From the NCBI GenBank assembly GCA_947503925.1, contig CANNFQ010000004.1:248001-312000 (forward strand): a stretch of DNA of 64,000 nt. Direction: 5' to 3'. The notes beneath the pieces are model-generated. The model searched no databases and had not been told where the DNA came from. It was given only the letters and a program-made list of their open reading frames with translations. This document shows positions 25,509 through 33,863 of this stretch, in pieces. Numbering within the stretch: position 1 is the first letter of the stretch; each line of letters starts with the position of its first letter. This stretch comes from an uncultured Paracoccaceae bacterium (GTDB taxonomy: Bacteria; Pseudomonadota; Alphaproteobacteria; Rhodobacterales; Rhodobacteraceae). The translations under genes were made by a program, and so were the position numbers.

Positions 25509-26593
25509 ACCAGATACAACGCGCACCCGCTGAGCAGCGCTATGGCGCAGAAATCGAACGTTTGCTGGCCGCCGACACGGACCCCAAACCCAAAGGCTGG
25601 CGGCTGTCGCCGCGTGCGGTCCGCCGGTTCATTCTGGGGGACGCGGCACTTGACGTGCAGCAGAAGTTTTTTGGGGATGATCCGTTGGTGGATCGCTGCA
25701 TTGTATCGTTGATGGGTCATCAGGGGTTGATGTTGGTGGGTGAGCCCGGCACAGCGAAATCCTTGTTGTCAGAATTGCTGGCCGCGGCGATCAGCGGGAC
25801 GTCAAAACTGGTGGTCCAGGGCTCTGCCGGGATCATCGAGGACCATCTGCGTTACGGCTGGAACTATGCCCTGCTGCTGGCCGAAGGACCGAGCGAGCGG
25901 GCCTTGATCGCGTCCCCCATTCTTAGTGCGATGCGCAACGGACTGGTTGCCCGGATCGAGGAACTGACACGTTGCGCGCCAGAGGTGCAGGATGCGATTA
26001 TTTCGCTGATGTCTGAAAAGACGATTGCGATCCCCGAACTGGGGCCAGAGATCGAAAGCCGCGCAGCTCCCGGATTTAACCTGATCGGTACGGCCAACCT
26101 GCGGGATCGCGGCGTGCATGATATGTCCAGCGCGCTGAAACGCCGGTTCAATTTTGAAACGGTGCAGCCGATTGCCGACGCGCAGTTTGAAAAGGAACTG
26201 ATCAACCGGCAGGTCGCGCAGCGTATGGCCGAAAACCCGATTGCGCCGGCGCTGCCGCCGGATGTGATTGATTTGGTTGTCGATGTGTTTCGCGACTTAC
26301 GGACCGGGACCACTGCCGATGGGGCCAGCGTCGCAATTCCCAACAGCGTGATGTCCACTGCTGAGGCTGTGAATGTGACCCATGCTGCGGCCTTGGAAGC
26401 GGCCTATCTGGATGACGGGACGCTGACGGCCGGGCATGTGGCGCGGCAGTTGGGCGGCACTGTGTTTAAGGACGATCCGGAAGACGCCCGCAAATTACGC
26501 GCCTATGTGGATCAGATCGCCAAACCCCGCGCCCGTGGATCGCGCATCTGGGCGGCTTTCTACAAATCCGCCAAAGAAAGCCTGCGTGACTGA
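25502..26593 (+). CDS. MoxR-type AAA+ ATPase, YehL-like subfamily
   Basis: 363 residues from ATG 25502, inside the end of the upstream gene. Walker A is GEPGTAKS (80-87). The Walker B region reads ARIEEL (150-155), with glutamate where most MoxR proteins have aspartate. Sensor 1 is IGTAN (195-199) and an arginine pair LKRRF (212-216) follows. MoxR ATPases act as chaperones that remodel or activate partners, usually with a VWA-domain adaptor, and such an adaptor is encoded two genes on. Subfamily placement is by gene context plus the EE Walker B, which I recall from YehL. It overlaps the DUF5682 gene by 8 bp. Confidence 0.88.
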   Translation: MVDQIQRAPAEQRYGAEIERLLAADTDPKPKGWRLSPRAVRRFILGDAALDVQQKFFGDDPLVDRCIVSLMGHQGLMLVGEPGTAKSLLSELLAAAISGTSKLVVQGSAGIIEDHLRYGWNYALLLAEGPSERALIASPILSAMRNGLVARIEELTRCAPEVQDAIISLMSEKTIAIPELGPEIESRAAPGFNLIGTANLRDRGVHDMSSALKRRFNFETVQPIADAQFEKELINRQVAQRMAENPIAPALPPDVIDLVVDVFRDLRTGTTADGASVAIPNSVMSTAEAVNVTHAAALEAAYLDDGTLTAGHVARQLGGTVFKDDPEDARKLRAYVDQIAKPRARGSRIWAAFYKSAKESLRD

Positions 26594-28985
26594 CCGCGCA
26601 ACATTCGAACAGCTGCGCCTTGATCTGTTTCAGGCGGATCGGGGTCTATATGTGGTGCCGGTCCGGCATCACTCACCCGCCTGCGCATGGGCGTTGCGCG
26701 CGTTGATCGCCGAGGTCAAACCGGCCCATATCCTGATCGAAGCACCGGTCGATTTCGCAGCGCAAATTCCGCTGTTGCTGGATCCCGATACAAAACCACC
26801 TGTCGCCCTTGTCTCGCTTGTCGATGATGCGGGCGACCGGGGGCGGGTCGCCGGTTACTACCCGTTTTGTGCCCATTCACCTGAATATGTGGTGCTGCAA
26901 TCCGGCGCGGCGATGGGTGCTGCATTGCAGTTCATCGACGCGCCTGCCGCGACGAAGGCGATGCGAGGCCAGCTTGATGGAACAGAGCCTGTATCATTGC
27001 TGGATGAACAACGTTTCAATTCGAGTGACTATGTCACCGGGTTGACCCGTGCCACGGGCTGTCGGGACGGGTTTGAATTATGGGATCATCTGTTCGAGAC
27101 TAGGTTGGGGCAGTCTGACTGGCGGGCTTTTTTTGGCGATGTGGGCGTCTATTGCGCGGGCATCCGTGCTGCAACGCCCGCGGTACAGATCGACAACACT
27201 GGCGATACGATGCGGGAGGTCTATATGGCCCGTGCCGTCAAAAAGGCATTGGTCGATGGTGGTCCGGTGGTGGTGGTCGTGGGCGGCTTTCATGCCCCCG
27301 CGCTTGTCGGCGATCTGGATAATCTGCCAGCACCAGAAAAGCCTGACGGAAAATGCGAAAGTTACCTGATCCGCTACGGCTTCCGTGCAATGGATGCGCT
27401 GAACGGATATGCTGCCGGGTTGCCGCAGCCGGGATATTATCAGGCGCTGTGGGACGGCGCGAATGCGGAAAACAACCAAACGACGGAGTTTGATCTGGGC
27501 ATCGACCTCCTGACCGACTTTGCAGCCCAGATGCGTGCCGAGGGGCATGCATTGCCCTTGCCAGCCCAGGTTGAGGCGGTGCGTGTTGCAAATGGGCTTG
27601 CAGCGTTGCGGGGGCGCCGGGGGGCGATGCGCCACGATCTGATTGACGGGGTGCGGGCTGCGTTGATCAAAGGAGAAACCGTAGCGCAGGACATCTGGAC
27701 TACGCGTTTTCAGGCCTTTTTATGCGGGGATCGATTGGGCGATGTGCCAGCCTCTGCCGGATCACCGCCCTTGGTAGAGGATGTGCGCCGTCGAGCACGC
27801 GGCCATCGGTTTGATCTGACCGACAGTGCGCAGCGCACGCGCAAATTGGACATTCGGCGCAAGGATGCGCATCTGGCCGCATCGCAGTTCCTGCACGCAA
27901 TGGGGCTGATTGGATCGCCCTTTGCCACCCGAACAGGTGGTCCCGACTACGTCAATGGCAGCGAAACCACGCTGCTTTTTGAACATTGGCAATACGCTTG
28001 GTCGCCACAAACCGAGGGGCATTTGATCAATCAGGCCGTTCTGGGGGATGAACTGCCAACCGCCTGCCTGGCCTTCCTGCAACGCGAACGGGCGGTGCTG
28101 ATTGCGGACGGACATGCCCGCGATCTGCCAAAACTGGTTGATATGCTGGCGCGCGGGCTTTTGGCGGGTCTGGGTCCGCAGCTTGGCCCATTTGTCGCGC
28201 AGTTGGGCAGCGACATCCAGAACCACGGAACATTCGCGAGCGTCATGGTCGCCCTGCGCCGTTTGCTGTTCGTTGTGCAATCGTCTGGCCCGCTTGGGGC
28301 GCCGGATACCCTTGATCTACGTGGGGTCGTCGGGGCCGCATATGGGCGGCTGGTCTATCTGTGCGATGATCTGCCCAACACGTCAGACGAGGATACGCAG
28401 GACCGTCTGGATGCCCTGCGTATGACGAATGCGATTTTACGCGACTGTGATGCGATCGGCCTTGATCGCAGCCTGCTGGACGCGGCCATTGATCGGGTTG
28501 CTTTGGCAACGACCAATCCGGTCATTCTGGGGGCCGTTCTGGCAGTCTGTGTCCAGGCGGGCACGCGCCCCTCGGCAGAGTTGGTGCAAGTCATGGAAGG
28601 CCAGCTGACGGGGGTCGGCCTTGATACCGCCGATCAGATCGGGGTGCTGCGCGGTATCCTGCATACCAGCCCGGCGCTTTTGTGGCATGCAGACGGGCTG
28701 CTGGCTGTGGTCGATACCTTCATCCGCGAGATAGAAGAGGACCGTTTTTTGGATCTTTTGCCGCATCTGCGGTTGGCCTTTACCCAGTTGAACCCGCGTG
28801 AAACGGACCGGGTGGCGCATGCGCTGGCGGGGCTGCTGGGTGTGCAGGCAAGCGGCTTGATCAGTCATAATACGCAGGTGTCAGATACCAATCTGGCCGA
28901 GGGGCTGCGCATCGAAAAGGCGCTGCGCGCATCATTGGCGCAGGACGGGTTGACCAAATGGATCACCGGAAAGGCCGCATCATGA
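26586..28985 (+). CDS. DUF5682 protein (YehM-like)
   Basis: 799 residues from GTG 26586, within the end of the ATPase gene; an upstream extension is in the wrong context. The N-terminal domain has VPVRHHSPACAWALRALI and HILIEAPVDF, the conserved opening of DUF5682, and a buried VVVVVGGFHAPALV near residue 225. The C-terminal half (about 400-790) is helical and alpha/alpha-repeat like. In E. coli the neighbour of yehL is yehM, which carries this type of domain. Biochemical role unknown. It is followed by an ATGA overlap with the VWA gene, keeping the ATPase-DUF5682-VWA order. Confidence 0.75.
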   Translation: MTDRATFEQLRLDLFQADRGLYVVPVRHHSPACAWALRALIAEVKPAHILIEAPVDFAAQIPLLLDPDTKPPVALVSLVDDAGDRGRVAGYYPFCAHSPEYVVLQSGAAMGAALQFIDAPAATKAMRGQLDGTEPVSLLDEQRFNSSDYVTGLTRATGCRDGFELWDHLFETRLGQSDWRAFFGDVGVYCAGIRAATPAVQIDNTGDTMREVYMARAVKKALVDGGPVVVVVGGFHAPALVGDLDNLPAPEKPDGKCESYLIRYGFRAMDALNGYAAGLPQPGYYQALWDGANAENNQTTEFDLGIDLLTDFAAQMRAEGHALPLPAQVEAVRVANGLAALRGRRGAMRHDLIDGVRAALIKGETVAQDIWTTRFQAFLCGDRLGDVPASAGSPPLVEDVRRRARGHRFDLTDSAQRTRKLDIRRKDAHLAASQFLHAMGLIGSPFATRTGGPDYVNGSETTLLFEHWQYAWSPQTEGHLINQAVLGDELPTACLAFLQRERAVLIADGHARDLPKLVDMLARGLLAGLGPQLGPFVAQLGSDIQNHGTFASVMVALRRLLFVVQSSGPLGAPDTLDLRGVVGAAYGRLVYLCDDLPNTSDEDTQDRLDALRMTNAILRDCDAIGLDRSLLDAAIDRVALATTNPVILGAVLAVCVQAGTRPSAELVQVMEGQLTGVGLDTADQIGVLRGILHTSPALLWHADGLLAVVDTFIREIEEDRFLDLLPHLRLAFTQLNPRETDRVAHALAGLLGVQASGLISHNTQVSDTNLAEGLRIEKALRASLAQDGLTKWITGKAAS

Positions 28986-30094
28986 GCGAGGGGGCAAGAC
29001 GCTGGCGTCTAGCCCTTGGCCGCTATGCCAATCAGCAATTGGGCGGGCTTGGTGGCCGCGACGGGCAGATGGATCAATCGCTCGATTTCCTATACGGGCG
29101 CGAATATCATGGGCGTGGATTGGAGCGGGATCGCGGGGCCGGATCGCTGGACCCCACGCAAATGCATGCGTTGAATTGGCTGGGCAAGGCCAAGGAGCTT
29201 TTCCCGCAATCGGTGTTTGAGACGCTGCAAGGCCATGCACTTGACCGTTACGGGCTGACGGACCTGCTGAAAGACCCCAAAACGCTGGATAGTCTGGAAC
29301 CCAATCAGGAATTGTTAAAGGTCTTGCTGGGATTTCATGATCGGGCCGACCCGGCGATCAAGGCCAAGCTGCGCGAGGTGGCCGACAGGATCATCAGCGA
29401 CATCATGGAGCGATTGCGCCATGATGTGATGCGGGCCTTTTCGGGACGCCGGAACAGGTTTCGCCGGTCCAATATTCCATCAGCGGCGAATTTTGACTGG
29501 CGCAATACGTTGCGCGAGAACCTTAAGACTTATGACCCCGAAACACAGCGGATCATCGCGCAAAACCTGCGGTTCAACAGTCGCGAAAAACGGCGGTTGC
29601 CGTGGACCGTGGTCCTTTGCGTCGATCAATCGGGGTCCATGACCGATAGCGTGATCCATTCGGCCGTCATGGCCGCCATTCTGTGCGGGCTGCCCGGCGT
29701 CACGGTGAAGATGGTTCTGTTCGATACGTCGATCATTGATGTGTCGGACAGGTTGACCGATCCGTTGGATACGTTGCTATCGGTGCAATTGGGCGGCGGA
29801 ACGAATATCGGGAGGGCGGTCACATATTGCGAAGATTTCGTGACAGACCCCACGCGCACGGTATTTGCCCTGATCAGCGACTTTGCCGAAGGGGCATCGC
29901 CACGCGCGCTTTATGCTGCACTTGCCCGGATGGCAGAGGCACGGGTGAGGATGATCGGGCTGGTCGCCCTGGATGAACAGGCCGCGCCCTATTTTGATCC
30001 CAGCATCGCGGGCAAAGCGGCCGATATCGGCATGCAAGTGGGCGCGATGACCCCAGACAAATTCGCCCTTTGGCTGGCAGAGATCATGACATGA
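28982..30094 (+). CDS. VWA-domain partner of the MoxR ATPase (YehP-like)
   Basis: 370 residues, ATGA overlap at the start. The N-terminal 200 residues are helical and charged, with an arginine-rich patch (about 156-163). The von Willebrand A domain begins about residue 208 and has an intact metal site: D215-x-S217-x-S219 in CVDQSGSM, T274 in GGGTNIG, and D300 in LISDF. VWA proteins of this kind link MoxR ATPases to their targets through the metal site. There is no signal peptide or membrane segment, so the complex is cytoplasmic. It is followed by an ATGA overlap with the SWIM gene. Confidence 0.87.
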   Translation: MSEGARRWRLALGRYANQQLGGLGGRDGQMDQSLDFLYGREYHGRGLERDRGAGSLDPTQMHALNWLGKAKELFPQSVFETLQGHALDRYGLTDLLKDPKTLDSLEPNQELLKVLLGFHDRADPAIKAKLREVADRIISDIMERLRHDVMRAFSGRRNRFRRSNIPSAANFDWRNTLRENLKTYDPETQRIIAQNLRFNSREKRRLPWTVVLCVDQSGSMTDSVIHSAVMAAILCGLPGVTVKMVLFDTSIIDVSDRLTDPLDTLLSVQLGGGTNIGRAVTYCEDFVTDPTRTVFALISDFAEGASPRALYAALARMAEARVRMIGLVALDEQAAPYFDPSIAGKAADIGMQVGAMTPDKFALWLAEIMT

Positions 30095-32016
30095 CCCTGT
30101 CAGCGATGATTGCCATCCACGATGAAACCGCCCTAGCCGCGCTTGCATCCGTGGGCGTGGTCCGCCGCGCCAAACGCGATTTTGAGGCAGGCAAGGCGGT
30201 TGTTGTCGCCCGTGATGATCAGGCGGCGACAGTGACGGCGGATGGCAAGATGGTGATGATCCCGGCCAGCGGGCTGACGGCGGCCACATGCGATTGCCCG
30301 GCAACAGGGATTTGCAGGCATATCCTGCTGGCCACTTTTGCATTGCGCGATGATACCGCTGCCCCCGCAGCGCCAGTGATATCGGCGGCCCAGGAATTGC
30401 ACGCCCTGGACGAAACGGATTTGCGTAGATTCGCCGGGGCTGATTGGGACAAGGCGATCAACTTGGCGCGGATCAGCGGGCGAGCCGCGGTAACCGAAGA
30501 GGGTGCAAACCTGTCGGTGCAGTTGCCCGATGTTGAATTTCCAATTGTCTTTCTTGCGGGACAGGGGCTGGCCGGCACCGTCTTCAAAGGCGCGAAAACG
30601 GCCAAGCGGCGGATGACAGCGGCGGCGGCCCTGATCGCGCGCCAGCGGTCCGGCGCGCAAAACGTCGATCAAGTCACCCAGAACGAGGCGAAGATTGAAC
30701 AGATGTCGCCCGCCTTTCTTGGCAATGTGAAAGCGGCCATCACGGCGCTGGTCACAGGTGTCTTTGGCGGCGGGGCCGTAGTGGCCGAGGATTTGGTGTT
30801 CGATCTTTCCATTTCGGCCCGCGCGCAATCTGCACCACGACTGACGGCGCTTTTGCGTGGGCTGGTCCAGCAGTCCCGCCAGCATCGCGCCCATCACATT
30901 GATTTCCGTGAGGACAGGTTTCTGGCTGACGCGGCACGCGCCTATGCCTTGGCCAAGGCGCTGGCGCAGCATCCCGAGGATACACAGCTGACCGGCACAT
31001 TGCGACGCAACTACCGCATCCATGATGACCTTGATCTGATCCTACTGGGTGCTGTGCGATGGGCTGCGACCAGCGGCGCGCGGGGTTTGCGGGTCTATGG
31101 TTATGCCGCCGAAACCGGCGCGTGGTATGTGACCGGGCAAGCACGGGCGGCGGGGATGGATCCGGGGTTTTCGCCGCGGAACGCCTATGATGCATCACTT
31201 TGGGCCGGTGGCATCGCCCGGGAACTGATCGGCGATCAAGTGCATCTGCGTCAGGCTCGGGTGTCAGAGGATAAGCAGATCGCCTGGGATCATGGATCGG
31301 CCAGTCGCGCATCCATGCCTGATCTGATCGCGGCTAGTGCGGCACATCAAAACTGGGCCGAGGCGCGTCTGGATATTGCCAAACGGTCCCCCGCCGGGTT
31401 GCGCGGAACCGGTGCCCCGGTGCCCGTATTGCTTGGCCCGACCCATATCGGTGACGCCAGTTTCAATGATCTCGACCAATGCTATGAGCTGGCCGTTGCA
31501 GACAACAGTCACACGGTCATCCCGCTCACGATCCTCGCTGATCAGCATCAGGCGGTTGCCTGGCTGCAAGGCAACAAATCCACTGTGTACGCCTTGCTCT
31601 GCGAGGTGACAGCAGCGGATTTAAAACAGCGGCTGACCGTGATTGCGGTGATATCCAAAACAGGCGGCGGGGGGTTGCAGGTCATGAACCTGACTTTGGA
31701 TCAGCCACCGCAGAGAAAGACCACATTTGGCGACCGCGCATTATCGGTTTTGAAAGACAAGGTGAAACTTGGCGCGGCGGGGCATGTGAAACCAGCTGCA
31801 GGACCGGTGGAAAGGCTATGTCAGGCCGTCTTTGATGCAACAGTAGCGATCCTTCGGTTTGGGCAATCGGATAATTTGGACGCGTTGGCGCAGCGCGCCG
31901 ATGCCTTGCAACTGGCACTGCTGGCACAGGCCCTGCGCGACCTCGCCAATGATCCGACAGCAGATCAGGCGCTCCGGGTCAGTTATCTGACGACACAGAT
32001 CGCGTTAAGCGCATAA
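30091..32016 (+). CDS. SWIM zinc-finger protein (YehQ-like)
   Basis: 641 residues, ATGA overlap at the start. A SWIM finger with the pattern C-x-C-x5-C-x-H is complete: C67, C69, C75, H77. SWIM fingers bind DNA or protein. The rest (about 100-640) is mixed alpha/beta with no domain I recognise. E. coli yehQ is the corresponding SWIM gene beside yehP. As last gene of the operon it is followed at once by a hairpin terminator. The finger may be the part that touches nucleic acid or a target protein for the MoxR-VWA complex; this is inference. Confidence 0.82.
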   Translation: MTLSAMIAIHDETALAALASVGVVRRAKRDFEAGKAVVVARDDQAATVTADGKMVMIPASGLTAATCDCPATGICRHILLATFALRDDTAAPAAPVISAAQELHALDETDLRRFAGADWDKAINLARISGRAAVTEEGANLSVQLPDVEFPIVFLAGQGLAGTVFKGAKTAKRRMTAAAALIARQRSGAQNVDQVTQNEAKIEQMSPAFLGNVKAAITALVTGVFGGGAVVAEDLVFDLSISARAQSAPRLTALLRGLVQQSRQHRAHHIDFREDRFLADAARAYALAKALAQHPEDTQLTGTLRRNYRIHDDLDLILLGAVRWAATSGARGLRVYGYAAETGAWYVTGQARAAGMDPGFSPRNAYDASLWAGGIARELIGDQVHLRQARVSEDKQIAWDHGSASRASMPDLIAASAAHQNWAEARLDIAKRSPAGLRGTGAPVPVLLGPTHIGDASFNDLDQCYELAVADNSHTVIPLTILADQHQAVAWLQGNKSTVYALLCEVTAADLKQRLTVIAVISKTGGGGLQVMNLTLDQPPQRKTTFGDRALSVLKDKVKLGAAGHVKPAAGPVERLCQAVFDATVAILRFGQSDNLDALAQRADALQLALLAQALRDLANDPTADQALRVSYLTTQIALSA

Positions 32017-32017
32017 A

Positions 32018-32047
32018 AACCCCACCTGTCCTCAGACAGGCAGGGTT
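32018..32047. terminator. Bidirectional hairpin terminator between convergent operons
   Basis: The left arm (32018-32030) and right arm (32035-32047) pair as 6 bp, a 2x2 internal bulge, then 5 bp, around loop CTCA. An A-run at 32015-32019 gives a T-run for minus-strand transcripts. It sits 2 bp after the SWIM gene stop and 18 bp past the end of the minus-strand YiaAB gene, so it can serve both. Confidence 0.7.
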
Positions 32048-32064
32048 CCGGGGGGAGGGACGCC

Positions 32065-32346
32065 TTAGATCTTGTCGTCGCCGATATAGTCCGACAGGAT
32101 CTTTTCGTTCTTGGCGTCTTCGATCCGCTGGATGCGGTCTTCGGCCATCTTGTCGTCAAAGCGGTATTTGACAAAATTCACCAGGGCGAGGGTCAGCATC
32201 AGCACCGCCATGCCCCAGAAGCCTTTGGTCGCAAGCGGCACCTCTGTTGATAACCAGAGCGAGATACCCAGCATCCCGTAAGCGACGGCGACACCGACGC
32301 CATTGACGAACATGATCAGTGAGTTGTCAGATTTCGTTACAGCCAT
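32065..32346 (-). CDS. YiaA/YiaB-type inner-membrane protein
   Basis: 93 residues with two predicted helices (about 9-31 and 41-61) separated by a short loop, then a charged tail (YRFDDKMAEDRIQRIEDAK). This matches the two-helix YiaAB domain. An AAGGA ribosome site lies 8 bp before the ATG. It is 42 bp downstream of pspA and probably co-transcribed, so it may be the membrane partner of PspA here, in place of PspB/PspC. That role is inference. Confidence 0.78.
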   Translation of the reverse strand: MAVTKSDNSLIMFVNGVGVAVAYGMLGISLWLSTEVPLATKGFWGMAVLMLTLALVNFVKYRFDDKMAEDRIQRIEDAKNEKILSDYIGDDKI

Positions 32347-32388
32347 TGTTTCATTCCTTCGTATATGTATTGTTTCGTTTGATTCCAG

Positions 32389-33072
32389 TTATTTCTTCCC
32401 AGCCTTCAGGCGGGCTAGAACATCATCAGCGGTTGATCGGGTGGCACTGCCAAACCCCGCATCGGCCATGCGATCGGTTAACGTGTCATTATTCAGATCA
32501 CGATTGATATCGGCCAGAATCTCGCTGCGTTCGAACGGATCATCCTTACCCAGCACCCGCGAAATCAGCTCTTCTGCTTCTTCCACGCTGCCCGATGTGA
32601 CACCGGTGCGCGACATCTGCATCTGAATATTCTGTTCGCGGCGGACCGCACGGGCCTGAATGGCCCCTTGTTTAAGGTCGATGATCCGGCGGTGGCCGCT
32701 TTCGATAGAGGACCGCAGGCGCATAACCTTCTGGTCAAGACGGTCCAGCGTTTCGGTCCGGACGCATAGTTCGTTTTCCATTGACGCGATGGCACGCGCG
32801 GCTTCCGCGGCCATGTCCTCGCGATCATTGTCGAGCGCCTCTTTCGCGCGTTTGGTCAGATCATTGATCCGGTTTTTCAATGCCGTGTGCTGCTTTTCCT
32901 CGGCGCGTTGGCGCTGGATCAGGCTAGCCAGTGTGGCCTTGGCGGCGCGTAGGCTGTTTTCGCTTTCGCGGATTTTTTGATCGATCAGTTCAATCGCAAA
33001 GGCATCACGTACGCGATCTTCCGCCCGTGCATTCTGCCCATGGATCAGGGTGGCAAGTGTCTTGAACATCAT
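32389..33072 (-). CDS. pspA: PspA/IM30-family membrane-stress protein
   Basis: 227 residues, almost wholly coiled coil with alternating charged heptads (RAAKATLASLIQRQRAEEKQ; ARAIASMENELCVRTETLD), the PspA/IM30/Vipp1 architecture. The N-terminal helix (MFKTLATLIHGQNARAED) is amphipathic and should bind membranes. PspA proteins form ESCRT-III-like assemblies that support damaged membranes. Two adjacent ATG codons (33072, 33069) follow a GGAGAG ribosome site. The promoter upstream lies between two copies of a TetR-type palindrome, and a TetR gene comes next, so control is probably by that repressor rather than by PspF/sigma-54. Confidence 0.87.
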   Translation of the reverse strand: MMFKTLATLIHGQNARAEDRVRDAFAIELIDQKIRESENSLRAAKATLASLIQRQRAEEKQHTALKNRINDLTKRAKEALDNDREDMAAEAARAIASMENELCVRTETLDRLDQKVMRLRSSIESGHRRIIDLKQGAIQARAVRREQNIQMQMSRTGVTSGSVEEAEELISRVLGKDDPFERSEILADINRDLNNDTLTDRMADAGFGSATRSTADDVLARLKAGKK

Positions 33073-33097
33073 GGTCTCTCCAATTCAAATCAATGTA

Positions 33098-33110
33098 TGA
33101 ACAATGTTCA
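33098..33110. promoter_or_regulatory. TetR-type operator O1 at the pspA promoter
   Basis: TGAAC-AAT-GTTCA, a perfect inverted repeat with 5-bp arms and 3-nt centre. It lies just downstream of the likely -10, over the expected transcription start, where a bound repressor would block transcription. Identical arms occur at O2 and O3. Confidence 0.7.
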
Positions 33111-33117
33111 CAAAATA

Positions 33118-33146
33118 GAGATAGCAATCCAAACCTCATGGGTCAA
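33118..33146 (-). promoter_or_regulatory. Likely pspA promoter
   Basis: On the minus strand, -35 TTGACC (33146-33141), a 17-bp spacer, and -10 TATCTC (33123-33118). The -35 matches the vegetative consensus at five of six bases; the -10 is weaker. Operators O1 and O2 lie on either side. Confidence 0.5.
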
Positions 33147-33154
33147 CAAAAAAA

Positions 33155-33169
33155 TTGAACAATGTTCAA
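33155..33169. promoter_or_regulatory. TetR-type operator O2 upstream of the pspA promoter
   Basis: TTGAAC-AAT-GTTCAA, perfect 6-bp arms with a 3-nt centre, located 9 bp upstream of the -35 and next to the 3' end of the TetR gene. Centre-to-centre distance to O1 is 58 bp, which could allow two dimers to bind around the promoter. Confidence 0.68.
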
Positions 33170-33170
33170 A

Positions 33171-33770
33171 TTATTTTACTGCACCCACAAACTGTCTTAA
33201 AACAAGAGCGATCATCCGGTCGATATCTTCAGTAGGCACGCCAGAACTTGCCTGATCCAGCCCCAACAGCACAATTCCATGCACTGAAGAGAACAGCGCG
33301 CGCGTCAAAAGCGCATGTTCATCCGCCGCGCGACCCGGAAAGATTACCGCCAACGGATCAGAGATATAGGTAAAGAGCCGCCCCATCTCTTTCAGATACC
33401 AGTCGGGCGCGGCCTCATCAGGGGCGCGTTCGACATCAAACAACGCGCGCCAGGCCAGATGGTTTTCTGCGGCAAAGCGGTGATACGCCTGCGCCATGAC
33501 AACCAGCTGTTCAACAGGATCCTGCGGGGCGTCGGCTAACGCCTCTGCCACATCGGCACCCAGCCGGTGGAAGGTGCGGGCATTCACGGTCAGGACCAGA
33601 TCAGTCAGATCGCCAAAGACATTATAGATTGCGCCAACCGCACATCCGGCTTCAGCCGCCAGATCACGGGCGCGCAGCGCACTTAGTCCCTTTTTTGATA
33701 TCGTCCGTTCCGCAATCAGAACTAGATTCTCACGCAACGCCGCGCGCCGCTCAGCCACTTTACCTGCCAT
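33171..33770 (-). CDS. TetR-family repressor, probable regulator of the psp operon
   Basis: 199 residues. The N-terminal helix-turn-helix (about residues 25-55) reads RARDLAAEAGCAVGAIYNVF, typical of TetR proteins; the C-terminal domain (about 60-195) is helical with a WHG-like ligand-binding pattern (ARALFSSVHGIVLLGL). Palindromes with TGAAC/GTTCA arms are found before this gene (O3) and before pspA (O1, O2), so it probably represses itself and the pspA-yiaAB operon. The ligand is unknown; membrane-damaging amphiphiles are a reasonable guess. It has no close partner upstream. Confidence 0.88.
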   Translation of the reverse strand: MAGKVAERRAALRENLVLIAERTISKKGLSALRARDLAAEAGCAVGAIYNVFGDLTDLVLTVNARTFHRLGADVAEALADAPQDPVEQLVVMAQAYHRFAAENHLAWRALFDVERAPDEAAPDWYLKEMGRLFTYISDPLAVIFPGRAADEHALLTRALFSSVHGIVLLGLDQASSGVPTEDIDRMIALVLRQFVGAVK

Positions 33771-33782
33771 GCCACCCTCAAT

Positions 33783-33795
33783 TGAACGTAGTTCA
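33783..33795. promoter_or_regulatory. TetR-type operator O3 (autoregulation site)
   Basis: TGAAC-GTA-GTTCA, same arms as O1 and O2 with a different centre, 13 bp upstream of the TetR start codon. A minus-strand TATCAC (33801-33796) directly upstream could be the -10, giving the same operator-after-(-10) layout as at pspA. Confidence 0.62.
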
Positions 33796-33863
33796 GTGAT
33801 AGGGGAAGATCAGACAGATGGGAAGAGGGCCAGTTAAAGGACGCTGATGATAGGCTGCTGGGC

